Assembly (NCBI GenBank): GCA_023151275.1
Contig: JAKLJI010000014.1
Location: forward strand, 38,964 to 102,963
Length of the DNA stretch: 64,000 nucleotides
Source of the DNA: Bacteroidia bacterium
GTDB lineage: Bacteria > Bacteroidota > Bacteroidia > UKL13-3
Direction of reading: 5' to 3'
Under the pieces are notes generated by a model. It ran no database searches. It saw only the letters and a list, made by a program, of their open reading frames with translations, and was not told the DNA's origin. Each line of letters begins with the position of its first letter. Position 1 is the stretch's first letter. Below, one piece after another: positions 40,852 through 50,992 of the stretch. The translations under genes and the position numbers were made by a program.

Positions 40852-40872
40852 TTTTTTGTGCCCTTTCAGCAC

Positions 40873-43368
40873 CTAAAATCGCATCATCAAGCGCAGGTTC
40901 AATCTTCTATTGGTCAAGTAATTCGGAACAGCATAGCGATTTGCTTCTACATCCTGAATCCAAATGTAACTGATGGTATTGTTTACTCCGAGGATATTAA
41001 ACACCTCAAGTCCAATCCAAGCTGATTCAATATTCCGCTTCCAGAAATTATCTCTTTTCTTCAAGCCTTCGGGAATCAAGACCTTATTAAAACCTATATC
41101 TACCCTTCGATAACTCGGCATTCTGCTTAAATCGTTGTTCCTGTTTTGATCGGGCACACCAAATGGGAAACCAGTTCCATATACCAAATTCAGGTTCATG
41201 CGGTAGTTTTTATTCCTCCTGAGGTAATCCTGAAAGAAAATTGCGAAAGTCACGCGTTGGTCTGTTAACCTTGGAATGTACTCGGCTTTCACATCATTCC
41301 CGGCAATATCCTTTTGCCCGGTAATTTTCTCTTGCGTTTTTAACAATCCCAAACTTGCCCAGCTTTCCACACCTTTTACAAATTCCCCATTTATTCTAAA
41401 ATCTAAACCGGCTGCATAACCTGAGCTGTTGTTATTGGCGAGGTAACGTATTCTTACGTTGTCGATTTCGTAGGGAACGAGATTCGACAATTGCTTATAA
41501 TAGGCCTCAGCCACAAACTTAAATGGCCTATTCCAAGCCGTAAAATTCATATCTCCTCCAAGCACGTAATGAATGGCTTTTTGTGCACGAAGTTTGGTAT
41601 TTAGTTCGCCTTGGTAGTTGCGCAATTCTCTATAAAACGGGGGTTGATAATAATAACCCCATGCCGCTCGTACTACCCAGTTTTTACGCAAGGCAGAAGC
41701 CGTTTCTTCACCTTTGCTGATTTTATCGGAAATGCGCTTGTTATAAACCTTATTGGGTTCAAACGAAAACTGTACCCTTGGACTCACAACTGCTTCTTGG
41801 TTCAAGCTCCAGTAGTTAGCACGAAGTCCATAAGTTAACTGCATGTTATATGCCTTATTTAGGGTTTGTGAATTTTGCACATAACCATTAATCCGATACG
41901 AGCTAATTCCTAGGCGGGTACTCAGAAAAGAGTTGAGTTCAAACAAAGAATCCTGAACCAAAACAGGGCGTGAGAAACCGGCAGAATCATCGTAAAACCA
42001 TTCATGCAGTCGGTCTTTTATTTGTTCGGTTTGAAAAAAAGCACCCCATTGAAGTTGATTCGAACCAAAGGAATGATAACCTCTATGGCCTACATTGTTA
42101 ACCCTAGCGCTGATGTAGTTTCTAGCGTTATTGATAAAATAACCTACACCACGTAAACTTCTGGCTCGAGCAAAATCATCAGAACCCAAATCCGTTTCAA
42201 TATCGCTTAAGCGGTAAGCCCCTTCAACAGTAAACACTTCGCTTTCATCAGAAGAAAAGCTAGATGCAATTAACTTCAATTGTGTTCTGCTTGTCGGCTT
42301 ATAAACCAAGCTTGCAGCGTGCGTGCTGGTTTGATACGACATCAAATCAGCCCCGTCAAAAAAGATTTGCAATTGGTAAGCTGCGTTAACTGTTCCAAAA
42401 ACAGTTTCACGATTTTGAGGAATAAAGAAATAGTTATTACGGGCAAAGCTTCCCAAATACGACAAACTGAGATTGTCTGTAAAATGATAGGTCAATAAAG
42501 TTTGAACATCGTAAAAACTTGGTTTGTAATCGCCCTTTACATCAAGCGTTCCCAACACATAGGCATTACTCCAATACCTTGCGCCCAATAACCAGGTAAA
42601 GCGATAATCGGAACTTGCACCCTCTACATGAGCCATAACTCCAAGCAAACCTGTATTCAAAGAAGCTGCAAATTTCTTCGGATCTTTGTACTTGATATCA
42701 AGAACCGAACTTAGTTTATCTCCATACCTGGCTTCAAATCCACCGGCTGAAAACTTCACATTTTGAACCAGTTCGGAATGAATAAAACTAAGGCCTTCCT
42801 GTTGTCCGCTTCTGGGAAGGAAAGGACGATAAATTTCGATATCATTGACATAAACCAGATTTTCATCAAAATTCCCTCCACGAACATTGTATTGAGCACT
42901 AAGCTCATTGTTTGATGTTACCCCCGGCAAAGTGGTCAAAATCTTCTCAAAACTTCCACTTACATTGGGCAAAGAACTCGATCTTCTGGGATCAATGATA
43001 TAAGAAGACGCTCTTCCTCTGCCACTTTCATCCATAAATACAAACTGGTCTAATTCAACACCGAAATTCAGGGTAACATGCAACTTGTACTCTTGACCAG
43101 GTAACAAAGCTGGAACTTGTAAGCGCTTTGGCTTACTGCCCACAAATGAAAAAACAACATCTAAAACCCTTCCGGAAGGAACCTGAAGCTTGTATGAGCC
43201 ATCCAATTCACTCAAGGTATTTTGCTTCACCCCTAAAACTTGGATATTTACATCTGCAACTGGTTTCCCAGAAGAATCGCTTACTATTCCATATAAGCTT
43301 GCATCTTGGGCAAATAAAGCCACCGAAAATCCAAACCAGAAGTACAGAAGCAATAGATTTTTTTTCAT
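40873..43368 (-). CDS. TonB-dependent receptor with carboxypeptidase-like regulatory domain
   Basis: LYGIVSDSSGKPVADVNIQVLGVKQNTLSELDGSYKL, plug motifs TTLPGVTSNNELSAQYNVRGGNFDENLVYVNDIEIYRPF; ATG at 43368 (MKKNLLLLYFWFGF signal peptide). Confidence 0.9.
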   Translation of the reverse strand: MKKNLLLLYFWFGFSVALFAQDASLYGIVSDSSGKPVADVNIQVLGVKQNTLSELDGSYKLQVPSGRVLDVVFSFVGSKPKRLQVPALLPGQEYKLHVTLNFGVELDQFVFMDESGRGRASSYIIDPRRSSSLPNVSGSFEKILTTLPGVTSNNELSAQYNVRGGNFDENLVYVNDIEIYRPFLPRSGQQEGLSFIHSELVQNVKFSAGGFEARYGDKLSSVLDIKYKDPKKFAASLNTGLLGVMAHVEGASSDYRFTWLLGARYWSNAYVLGTLDVKGDYKPSFYDVQTLLTYHFTDNLSLSYLGSFARNNYFFIPQNRETVFGTVNAAYQLQIFFDGADLMSYQTSTHAASLVYKPTSRTQLKLIASSFSSDESEVFTVEGAYRLSDIETDLGSDDFARARSLRGVGYFINNARNYISARVNNVGHRGYHSFGSNQLQWGAFFQTEQIKDRLHEWFYDDSAGFSRPVLVQDSLFELNSFLSTRLGISSYRINGYVQNSQTLNKAYNMQLTYGLRANYWSLNQEAVVSPRVQFSFEPNKVYNKRISDKISKGEETASALRKNWVVRAAWGYYYQPPFYRELRNYQGELNTKLRAQKAIHYVLGGDMNFTAWNRPFKFVAEAYYKQLSNLVPYEIDNVRIRYLANNNSSGYAAGLDFRINGEFVKGVESWASLGLLKTQEKITGQKDIAGNDVKAEYIPRLTDQRVTFAIFFQDYLRRNKNYRMNLNLVYGTGFPFGVPDQNRNNDLSRMPSYRRVDIGFNKVLIPEGLKKRDNFWKRNIESAWIGLEVFNILGVNNTISYIWIQDVEANRYAVPNYLTNRRLNLRLMMRF

Positions 43369-43429
43369 GAGTTTTTCAAAACGGAAATCAATCCTATTTC
43401 TTATTCTATTTACAGCAACGATAAGTGTT

Positions 43430-44245
43430 TCAAGGCATGGAAACAAACGCAGAATCACCCTTATTGATGAGTCCATTGCCCTGAACCAGACAATTCATTC
43501 CAAACAGAATTTTATTTCCACTTTTTCTGTATGTACTTAAAGTCCTTAAGGGTTCAACACCTGCCTCACCTGTAAGAGGATCAAGGGTGGTAACCTGGCA
43601 TCTGGCGCAAGGTTTTACGGGCTGAATGCGAAAATCTGAAAATTTAAAATTGGCAACTTTATCCTCCTCATGGGGAGGGAGTCCATTCACAACAAGATTG
43701 GGTCGAAAACGCACTGTTTCGAGATTTGCTCCACTTTTTTGACGAATTAAATCGAGTGAAGATTGGCCTACAAGTAAAACAGGAAAACCATCAGAAAATC
43801 CTGTGGATTCGCCTGGAGCTGCGAATTTCAAATCAACCTGACGTATGGTACCAGGAACCTTCTTCACCAATTTAACTTCCTTATTCAAAAATGCACTGAA
43901 CCAGGAATTTATTCCCTCATCTGCAACCATGGCAGATACGCTATCCTCCCAAACTTGAACTTGTGCAAATTGATTTGTAGTGAATTCAATTGGAATTACT
44001 AATTGCTCACCACTTTGTTTATTTAGAACCTGCATTGAAATTGCATTTGGTTCAAAGGCAAGAACAACTAAATCCACCAGCTTATGTTCCTCTCGCAAAG
44101 TGATAAACTGATAATTTGCATCAACAAGCATCCATTGCCTGTCGAACAACAATCCCTCTTTATCAATCTTCCAGGAATTTACCTCAAAACCACCAAGCGA
44201 TTTAATGGGATAAACCCAAATCTGGGAAAGACTTACATGCATCAA
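43430..44245 (-). CDS. MOSC domain protein (YcbX-like)
   Basis: IWVYPIKSLGGFEV...DRQWMLVD, FRPNLVVNG, KPCARCQVTTLDPLTGE. Confidence 0.93.
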   Translation of the reverse strand: MMHVSLSQIWVYPIKSLGGFEVNSWKIDKEGLLFDRQWMLVDANYQFITLREEHKLVDLVVLAFEPNAISMQVLNKQSGEQLVIPIEFTTNQFAQVQVWEDSVSAMVADEGINSWFSAFLNKEVKLVKKVPGTIRQVDLKFAAPGESTGFSDGFPVLLVGQSSLDLIRQKSGANLETVRFRPNLVVNGLPPHEEDKVANFKFSDFRIQPVKPCARCQVTTLDPLTGEAGVEPLRTLSTYRKSGNKILFGMNCLVQGNGLINKGDSAFVSMP

Positions 44246-44895
44246 AGCGATTTTAAGCCCTCAATTGTAGCCAATGGGTTCTTGGAGCCAAACACATAAT
44301 TTCCGGCAACCAGCACATCTGCACCTGCCTCGAGGAGTCTTGGCGCTGTTTCTTCATTCACTCCTCCATCTATTTCAATCAAACAAGAAGATCCAGCAGC
44401 ATCTATCATTTCACGTAGACGTGCACACTTCGCATAAGTGTTCTCAATAAACTTCTGACCTCCAAAACCGGGGTTTACACTCATCAAACACACCACATCC
44501 ATATCCAGTATCAAATCTTCCAACAAACTCACATGAGTATGCGGATTAACAGCAACACCCGCTTTCATTCCGGCTTGCTTTATGGCTGCAAGGGTGCGGT
44601 GCAAATGGGTAGAGGCTTCTATATGCACGCTCAAAATATCAGCACCGGCTTCCTTAAAATCCTGAATATAGCGCTCCGGCTGAACAATCATCAAATGCAC
44701 ATCAAGCGGCTTTTTTGCTATTTTCTTGATGGATTTAATAACCGGGAATCCAAATGAAATATTGGGAACAAAAACACCGTCCATTACATCTACATGAAAC
44801 CAGTCGGCGCGACTTGAGTTTATCATCTCACAATCACGCCCTAAATTAGCAAAATCAGCGGATAAGACCGAAGGAGCGATTAAAGGTGCATTCAT
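44242..44895 (-). CDS. rpe: ribulose-phosphate 3-epimerase
   Basis: IAPSVLSADFANLGRD, WFHVDVMDGVFVPNISFGFPVIKSI, LMSVNPGFGGQKFI, EIDGGVN. Confidence 0.97.
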   Translation of the reverse strand: MNAPLIAPSVLSADFANLGRDCEMINSSRADWFHVDVMDGVFVPNISFGFPVIKSIKKIAKKPLDVHLMIVQPERYIQDFKEAGADILSVHIEASTHLHRTLAAIKQAGMKAGVAVNPHTHVSLLEDLILDMDVVCLMSVNPGFGGQKFIENTYAKCARLREMIDAAGSSCLIEIDGGVNEETAPRLLEAGADVLVAGNYVFGSKNPLATIEGLKSL

Positions 44896-44926
44896 GCGAC
44901 GAAATTAGGTGTATTTTTGCGAACTG

Positions 44927-46369
44927 ATGGCAAAACATATGAAATTCAGCAGCCTTTTTATGATAAGCATCGCCTCGATATTGGCCTGGTTTGGCTGTAA
45001 AACACCCCAAATTGAAGCCCCGGATCAAAGTAAAATAACCTATTCAGCTCCACCTAGGTTGGTTTCTGGAATTGCCGCACCCGTGAGAGTAAATTTGAAA
45101 GAAGTAGGACAATCCTTGAATTCAAAATTTAAAGGGATGCTCTTTCAGGATTTATCCTTTGACGACAATGGCAAGGATCAACTAAAACTGAACATTTCTA
45201 AACGAAACGATTTTCAAATTTCCGGCAGTGGAAACAGCATTTCGATAACTGCACCATTGCAAATTTCGGGGGTCTATCGCCTTCAACAGCGAATTCTGGG
45301 AATCGACATCAACAAAGAACAACCCTTTAACTTGAGTGCAACGATTATTCTAAATTCAATTCCATCTGTGGATCAATCCTGGAACCTCAACCTAAAATCC
45401 AAAACCCAAGTTCGTTGGGAAGATCTACCCACTCTGGAAATTGGAAACTTCAAACTGGACTTTCCTTCCTTATTTGCCAGTATAATTCAGAATCAATCCG
45501 ACAAGATTAGCCAGTTTATCGACAAGGAAATCCCTAAGCAAGTGAACCTACGTGCACAAGCTCAAAAGAACTGGGATTACTTGAAAGCACCACTTCTTCT
45601 GGATGAGAAAACGAATAGTTGGTTAAAGATTTCCCCGAGGCAGGCTTACCTAAGTCCTATTCAAGTTTCTGATTCTATGCTCAGCATTCAAACAGGATTG
45701 AGCTCGGTGATAGAGGTCGTATCCGGCAAAAAACCTGACTCGGAGTCACCAACAGTAAGCCTTCCTGAACTTAAAACGGGTAACAACTTAAAAGAGGAAG
45801 TTAATTTGAATTTGATGGCTGAAGTCCCTTTTAGTCAAATCAACGAGCAATTAAAAAATAAAATTGGCGCAAGCGGTTATATGCTGGAATCAAGCGATTA
45901 TAAAATCATCATACGCGAGGCTCAGGCATTTCCATACGGTGAGAAATTATTGCTTGGTTTGAAGTTGGATGGTAAGGTGAAAAAATCCGGACTTGGAAAA
46001 AACATCAATGGAGTTGTTTACCTAGAAGGAAAGCCCGTTTTCAATTCATCAACAAAAGAAATTGAGGTTCAGGCTTTCGATTTCAACCTGAAAACAAGAG
46101 ATTTACTCGTAAAATCAGCTTCCTGGTTGCTCAATTCAAAAAGTTTTAAATCAAACCTGGAACAGCAGATGCGATTTAACCTATCCAAACAATTAGACGA
46201 TGCAAAATTGCTTGCAAATCAAGCTTTGAATAAGAGTTATGGGCAAAACCTGGTATTGAATGGTTCTGTAGAAAGAATAGAGCCCGGAACTGTTTTCATA
46301 ACTCCAGATGCGGTGAAAGTTCAAGTAACAGGACGCGGTAAAATAGGCATCCTGTTACGTAACTTTTAA
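44927..46369 (+). CDS. DUF4403-like predicted lipoprotein
   Basis: MAKHMKFSSLFMISIASILAWFGC lipobox; DUF4403-like body; the GTG at 44909 is rejected since TATTTTTGC (44912-44920) is a promoter-like element. Confidence 0.8.
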   Translation: MAKHMKFSSLFMISIASILAWFGCKTPQIEAPDQSKITYSAPPRLVSGIAAPVRVNLKEVGQSLNSKFKGMLFQDLSFDDNGKDQLKLNISKRNDFQISGSGNSISITAPLQISGVYRLQQRILGIDINKEQPFNLSATIILNSIPSVDQSWNLNLKSKTQVRWEDLPTLEIGNFKLDFPSLFASIIQNQSDKISQFIDKEIPKQVNLRAQAQKNWDYLKAPLLLDEKTNSWLKISPRQAYLSPIQVSDSMLSIQTGLSSVIEVVSGKKPDSESPTVSLPELKTGNNLKEEVNLNLMAEVPFSQINEQLKNKIGASGYMLESSDYKIIIREAQAFPYGEKLLLGLKLDGKVKKSGLGKNINGVVYLEGKPVFNSSTKEIEVQAFDFNLKTRDLLVKSASWLLNSKSFKSNLEQQMRFNLSKQLDDAKLLANQALNKSYGQNLVLNGSVERIEPGTVFITPDAVKVQVTGRGKIGILLRNF

Positions 46370-47085
46370 AGACTCATCATTTCTTTAAACTTAACGGCCT
46401 GCCGGCGGCTAACTTCTACCTTTGTTCCATCTTTCAGGTACATCAAAAATCCACTATTGAAAAAAGGCTCAATTTTATCAATGTAATTTAGGTTGATGAT
46501 TTGCTGACGATTAGCCCTGAAGAACAATTTATTACTCAAGCGCTCATCGAGGGAATTCAGGGTTCGATGAATTAAGGGTTGATACCTGTCGAAATGAATC
46601 TTTGCATAATTACCTGCGCTTTCAATTAGGCGGATATCTTCAAGTTTAATGTACCAACATCTGTCGCCATCACGAATAAATACCTTTTCATCAGGTTGCA
46701 AAACATCACGTTGGGCCTGAACTCGAATATCCTCAATTTGCTTTCTTGCTTTTTGAACAGCCTCTCTCAATCTATCCGCAGAAATAGGCTTGAGTAGATA
46801 ATCAATGGCATTTTTCTCGAATGCCTTAATAGCAAATTCATTGTAAGCTGTTGTGAATACAACTACCGGCGTTTCAATGAGCTCTTCAAGCAAATCAAAG
46901 CCATTTTTCTCTGGCATATTGATATCAAGAAACAACAATTGTGGCTTATGCCTGTCAATCAACTCCAATGCTTCATCAACATCGGCGGCTTCAGCTACAA
47001 TTTGAATGTCGGTAAACTCTTTCAACATTCCTTTTAAACCCTCACGGGCCAAACGTTCATCATCAACAATAATAGTGCTTATCAT
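46366..47085 (-). CDS. LytTR-family response regulator
   Basis: Receiver domain (DDERLAREGLKGML, LLFLDINMPEKNGFDLLEEL, VFTTAYNEFAIKAFEKNAIDYLLKPI) plus LytTR domain. Confidence 0.96.
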   Translation of the reverse strand: MISTIIVDDERLAREGLKGMLKEFTDIQIVAEAADVDEALELIDRHKPQLLFLDINMPEKNGFDLLEELIETPVVVFTTAYNEFAIKAFEKNAIDYLLKPISADRLREAVQKARKQIEDIRVQAQRDVLQPDEKVFIRDGDRCWYIKLEDIRLIESAGNYAKIHFDRYQPLIHRTLNSLDERLSNKLFFRANRQQIINLNYIDKIEPFFNSGFLMYLKDGTKVEVSRRQAVKFKEMMSL

Positions 47086-48116
47086 AATGGTATTTCAATT
47101 AGTGCGAGTACCTGATTCTCTCCCAAATTACAAATTTCAAAACTGGCTTTATCATCGTAAAGGAGATGCAATCTCTCCCTTGTATTTTCAAGTCCCAAAC
47201 CGGTTGAATCCTCATTCAAAACAGGTTCATACTTTCCGGTATTAACTATTTCTATTCTTAGTTTATCCTTCAAAGCAAATGCACGAATTCGGATCTCCCC
47301 ACCCTGTTTTATTTTTGAAATACCGTGTTTAACAGCGTTTTCTGCAAGGGTTTGAAGCATCATTGGTGGAATTTGAACATGCCTAACGGAATCATCTATT
47401 TCAAATTTATAAACTAGACGCTCATCAAATCGAATTTTTTCAATCAATAAGTAATTTTCTACAGTGCTCAATTCCTGTTCAAGACGAACCGTTTTTTGCT
47501 TATTCATTTGCAATGAACTTCTAAGCAAATCTGATAATCTGGATATTGCTTCCTTTGCCATATCAGGCTCCAAATCAACGAGGGTGCGGATTCCATTCAA
47601 GCTATTGAACAAAAAATGTGGATTAAGCTGAGTTCTAAGGTTATTGTACTGGTTCTCTCTCAAAATTGCCTGCATGTGATACCGGCTGCGCTCAGCTTCT
47701 AAGGATTTCTCCCAGTATTGAAACAGGTGATAGACCAAGGCCCACATCAGAATGTACTTGCTCCAATTAAAAAGATAATTCAGTATCAACACCAAATCAA
47801 TTGGTAATTGACCCATAAGAGGAACTGTTAATCTATCTAACCAAATATTAAAAGTAGTAAGCAAAGCAGAAACCACTATCACTCCAAAGATTGCCCTGGG
47901 AATTAATGAAGATAAAGGGAGTTTGAGCCACTGAGTCCGAATTAAAAACAGGCGATACAAATGGGTAAAGCTTAACCCAAGAACAAAATTAACGACCACA
48001 TTAAACACTAATAGTTTATTGTACCCGAAAGTATTTCCGTATCCGATAAATTCTACCAGAACAAAGAAAAACCATCCTCCAATCTGGCAAATCCAATATA
48101 GGTTTGCTTTAGTCAT
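47082..48116 (-). CDS. LytS/YehU-type sensor histidine kinase
   Basis: Transmembrane N-terminus; LRTQLNPHFLFNSLNGIRTLV, PPMMLQTLAENAVKHGI, GLGLENTRERL; 4-nt overlap with the response regulator gene. Confidence 0.95.
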   Translation of the reverse strand: MTKANLYWICQIGGWFFFVLVEFIGYGNTFGYNKLLVFNVVVNFVLGLSFTHLYRLFLIRTQWLKLPLSSLIPRAIFGVIVVSALLTTFNIWLDRLTVPLMGQLPIDLVLILNYLFNWSKYILMWALVYHLFQYWEKSLEAERSRYHMQAILRENQYNNLRTQLNPHFLFNSLNGIRTLVDLEPDMAKEAISRLSDLLRSSLQMNKQKTVRLEQELSTVENYLLIEKIRFDERLVYKFEIDDSVRHVQIPPMMLQTLAENAVKHGISKIKQGGEIRIRAFALKDKLRIEIVNTGKYEPVLNEDSTGLGLENTRERLHLLYDDKASFEICNLGENQVLALIEIPL

Positions 48117-48215
48117 GTTATTCAGTAAAGTTAAGGATAAATCAAAAAATAGGAACAGGCCTTACACCAAAGGAAAATCATGAAGCTATGGGGTAAATAA
48201 AAACGATGAGCAAAA

Positions 48216-48243
48216 AAAAAGCTGCCCCGAAGAGCAGCTTTTT
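48216..48243 (-). terminator. intrinsic terminator downstream of atpC
   Basis: aaaaagctgc-cccgaaga-gcagcttttt. Confidence 0.85.
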
Positions 48244-48261
48244 CTATAGTGCGAAAAGAAC

Positions 48262-48492
48262 TTAAGCCAAAACAGTGATTTTGTTATTCAAAACTTCAAC
48301 AACACCACCACCAATAGAAAACTCCTTTTTTCCTTCACGAGATTCAACAACTACAGTTCCTTTATCCAAACTGGAAATTAAAGCAGCGTGATTGTTCAAC
48401 ACTTGGAATCTTCCTTTGCTCCCTGGAAGTGTTACAGCAGTAACCTCACCAGAGAAAATGTCCTTATCGGCTGTAATAATATCTAATTGCAT
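48262..48492 (-). CDS. atpC: F1 ATP synthase epsilon subunit (short form)
   Basis: LDIITADKDIFSGEVTAVTLPGSKGRFQVLNNHAALISSLDKG. Confidence 0.95.
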   Translation of the reverse strand: MQLDIITADKDIFSGEVTAVTLPGSKGRFQVLNNHAALISSLDKGTVVVESREGKKEFSIGGGVVEVLNNKITVLA

Positions 48493-48500
48493 GGTTTTGA

Positions 48501-50070
<1,570 letters not shown>

Positions 50071-50261
50071 CCATTTCAAAAACTAATTTCCAAAAGTAAA
50101 ATTTAAAAGACGAAGCTAATTGAATGTCAAATCATTAGCAACCCATTATCAATCAAGCTAAAAAACCAGGAAGAACTGGATTTTAGTAGCGCCAAGGTCA
50201 GTAATTGAAGAATTTTTAAAAACAAGAAAACTTAAAAATGGTAGAAAGGTAAACAGATAAA

Positions 50262-50783
50262 TCAATCTTTCGTGAAAAGTGCCTTCAATTCAGTGGCATC
50301 ATCCGGCTTCATTTTTCCTGCCAGGATAAGACGCAGTTGTCTACGCCTTAAAGCACCATCAAACCTTTTCCTTTCTTCCTCAGTTTCAGGCTCCAACTGA
50401 TTTACCAAAACCGGACCTCCATTTCTATCCAATGCAACAAAGGTATAATAGGCCTCATTGCTAAGAAATTTCTCACCACTAGGAATATTTTCAGCCCAAA
50501 CTTTAATATAAACTTCCATACTGCTATGGAAGGCACGTGAAACTTCTGCCTGTAAAGTAACCACATCTCCCAGTTTAATGGATTTTCCAAAACTTACACT
50601 GTCAACAGACGCAGTTACAACTGTTTTTTGCGCATGTTTTTGGGCCGCAATTGCAGCAGCAATATCCATCCAATGTAGCAAACGTCCTCCCATCAAATTA
50701 TTTAAGGTGTTCGTATCATTAGGCAATACCATCTCATTCATGATGGTTCTGGAATGAGCAGGATTTTTAACTGTTTGCTGCAT
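50262..50783 (-). CDS. acyl-CoA thioesterase (hotdog fold)
   Basis: NLMGGRLLHWMDIAAAIAAQKHAQKTVVTASVDSVSFGKSIKLGDVVTLQAEVSRAFHSSMEVYIKVWAE; ATG at 50783 (upstream ORF portion is tRNA sequence). Confidence 0.93.
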   Translation of the reverse strand: MQQTVKNPAHSRTIMNEMVLPNDTNTLNNLMGGRLLHWMDIAAAIAAQKHAQKTVVTASVDSVSFGKSIKLGDVVTLQAEVSRAFHSSMEVYIKVWAENIPSGEKFLSNEAYYTFVALDRNGGPVLVNQLEPETEEERKRFDGALRRRQLRLILAGKMKPDDATELKALFTKD

Positions 50784-50819
50784 AAAGGTAATTTGACTCC
50801 TTAGTAAAAAGGAATAATC

Positions 50820-50894
50820 TGGTGCACCCAAAGGGAGTCGAACCCCTATCATCAGAACCGGAATCTGACATTTTATCCATTAAACTATGGGTGC
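50820..50894 (-). tRNA. tRNA-Arg (CCG), CCA encoded
   Basis: GCACCCA...TGGGTGC acceptor; anticodon arm TCAGA-TTCCGGT-TCTGA; GGGGTTCGACTCCC T arm; 3' ACCA. Confidence 0.96.
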
Positions 50895-50900
50895 AAGGCT

Positions 50901-50909
50901 GCAAATATA
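50901..50909 (-). promoter_or_regulatory. predicted -7 element for tRNA-Arg
   Basis: TATATTTGC on minus strand, 6 nt upstream of the tRNA 5' end; TTTG about 21 nt further upstream. Confidence 0.65.
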
Positions 50910-50950
50910 GCCAGAAAGCTGATTTACCACCAAACAATTGATGACATAAA

Positions 50951-50975
50951 AAAAGGGGGCACAAGGCCCCCTTTT
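50951..50975 (-). terminator. intrinsic terminator of the giant secreted-protein gene
   Basis: aaaagggggc-acaag-gcccccttttc. Confidence 0.85.
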
Positions 50976-50992
50976 CTATTGGTTTGAATGAT

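Noticed and set aside
43369-43476. Overlap of the 867-aa TonB receptor ORF with the MOSC gene
   Set aside because: Caused by an over-extended ORF start; the signal peptide begins at the ATG at 43368, which removes the overlap.
44909-44926. GTG start for the DUF4403 protein
   Set aside because: This start overlaps the TATTTTTGC promoter-like element; ATG at 44927 or 44939 gives a proper lipoprotein signal peptide.
46366-48116. LytS/LytTR pair as a new signalling system
   Set aside because: Standard two-component architecture for this phylum with intact motifs and the usual 4-nt gene overlap.
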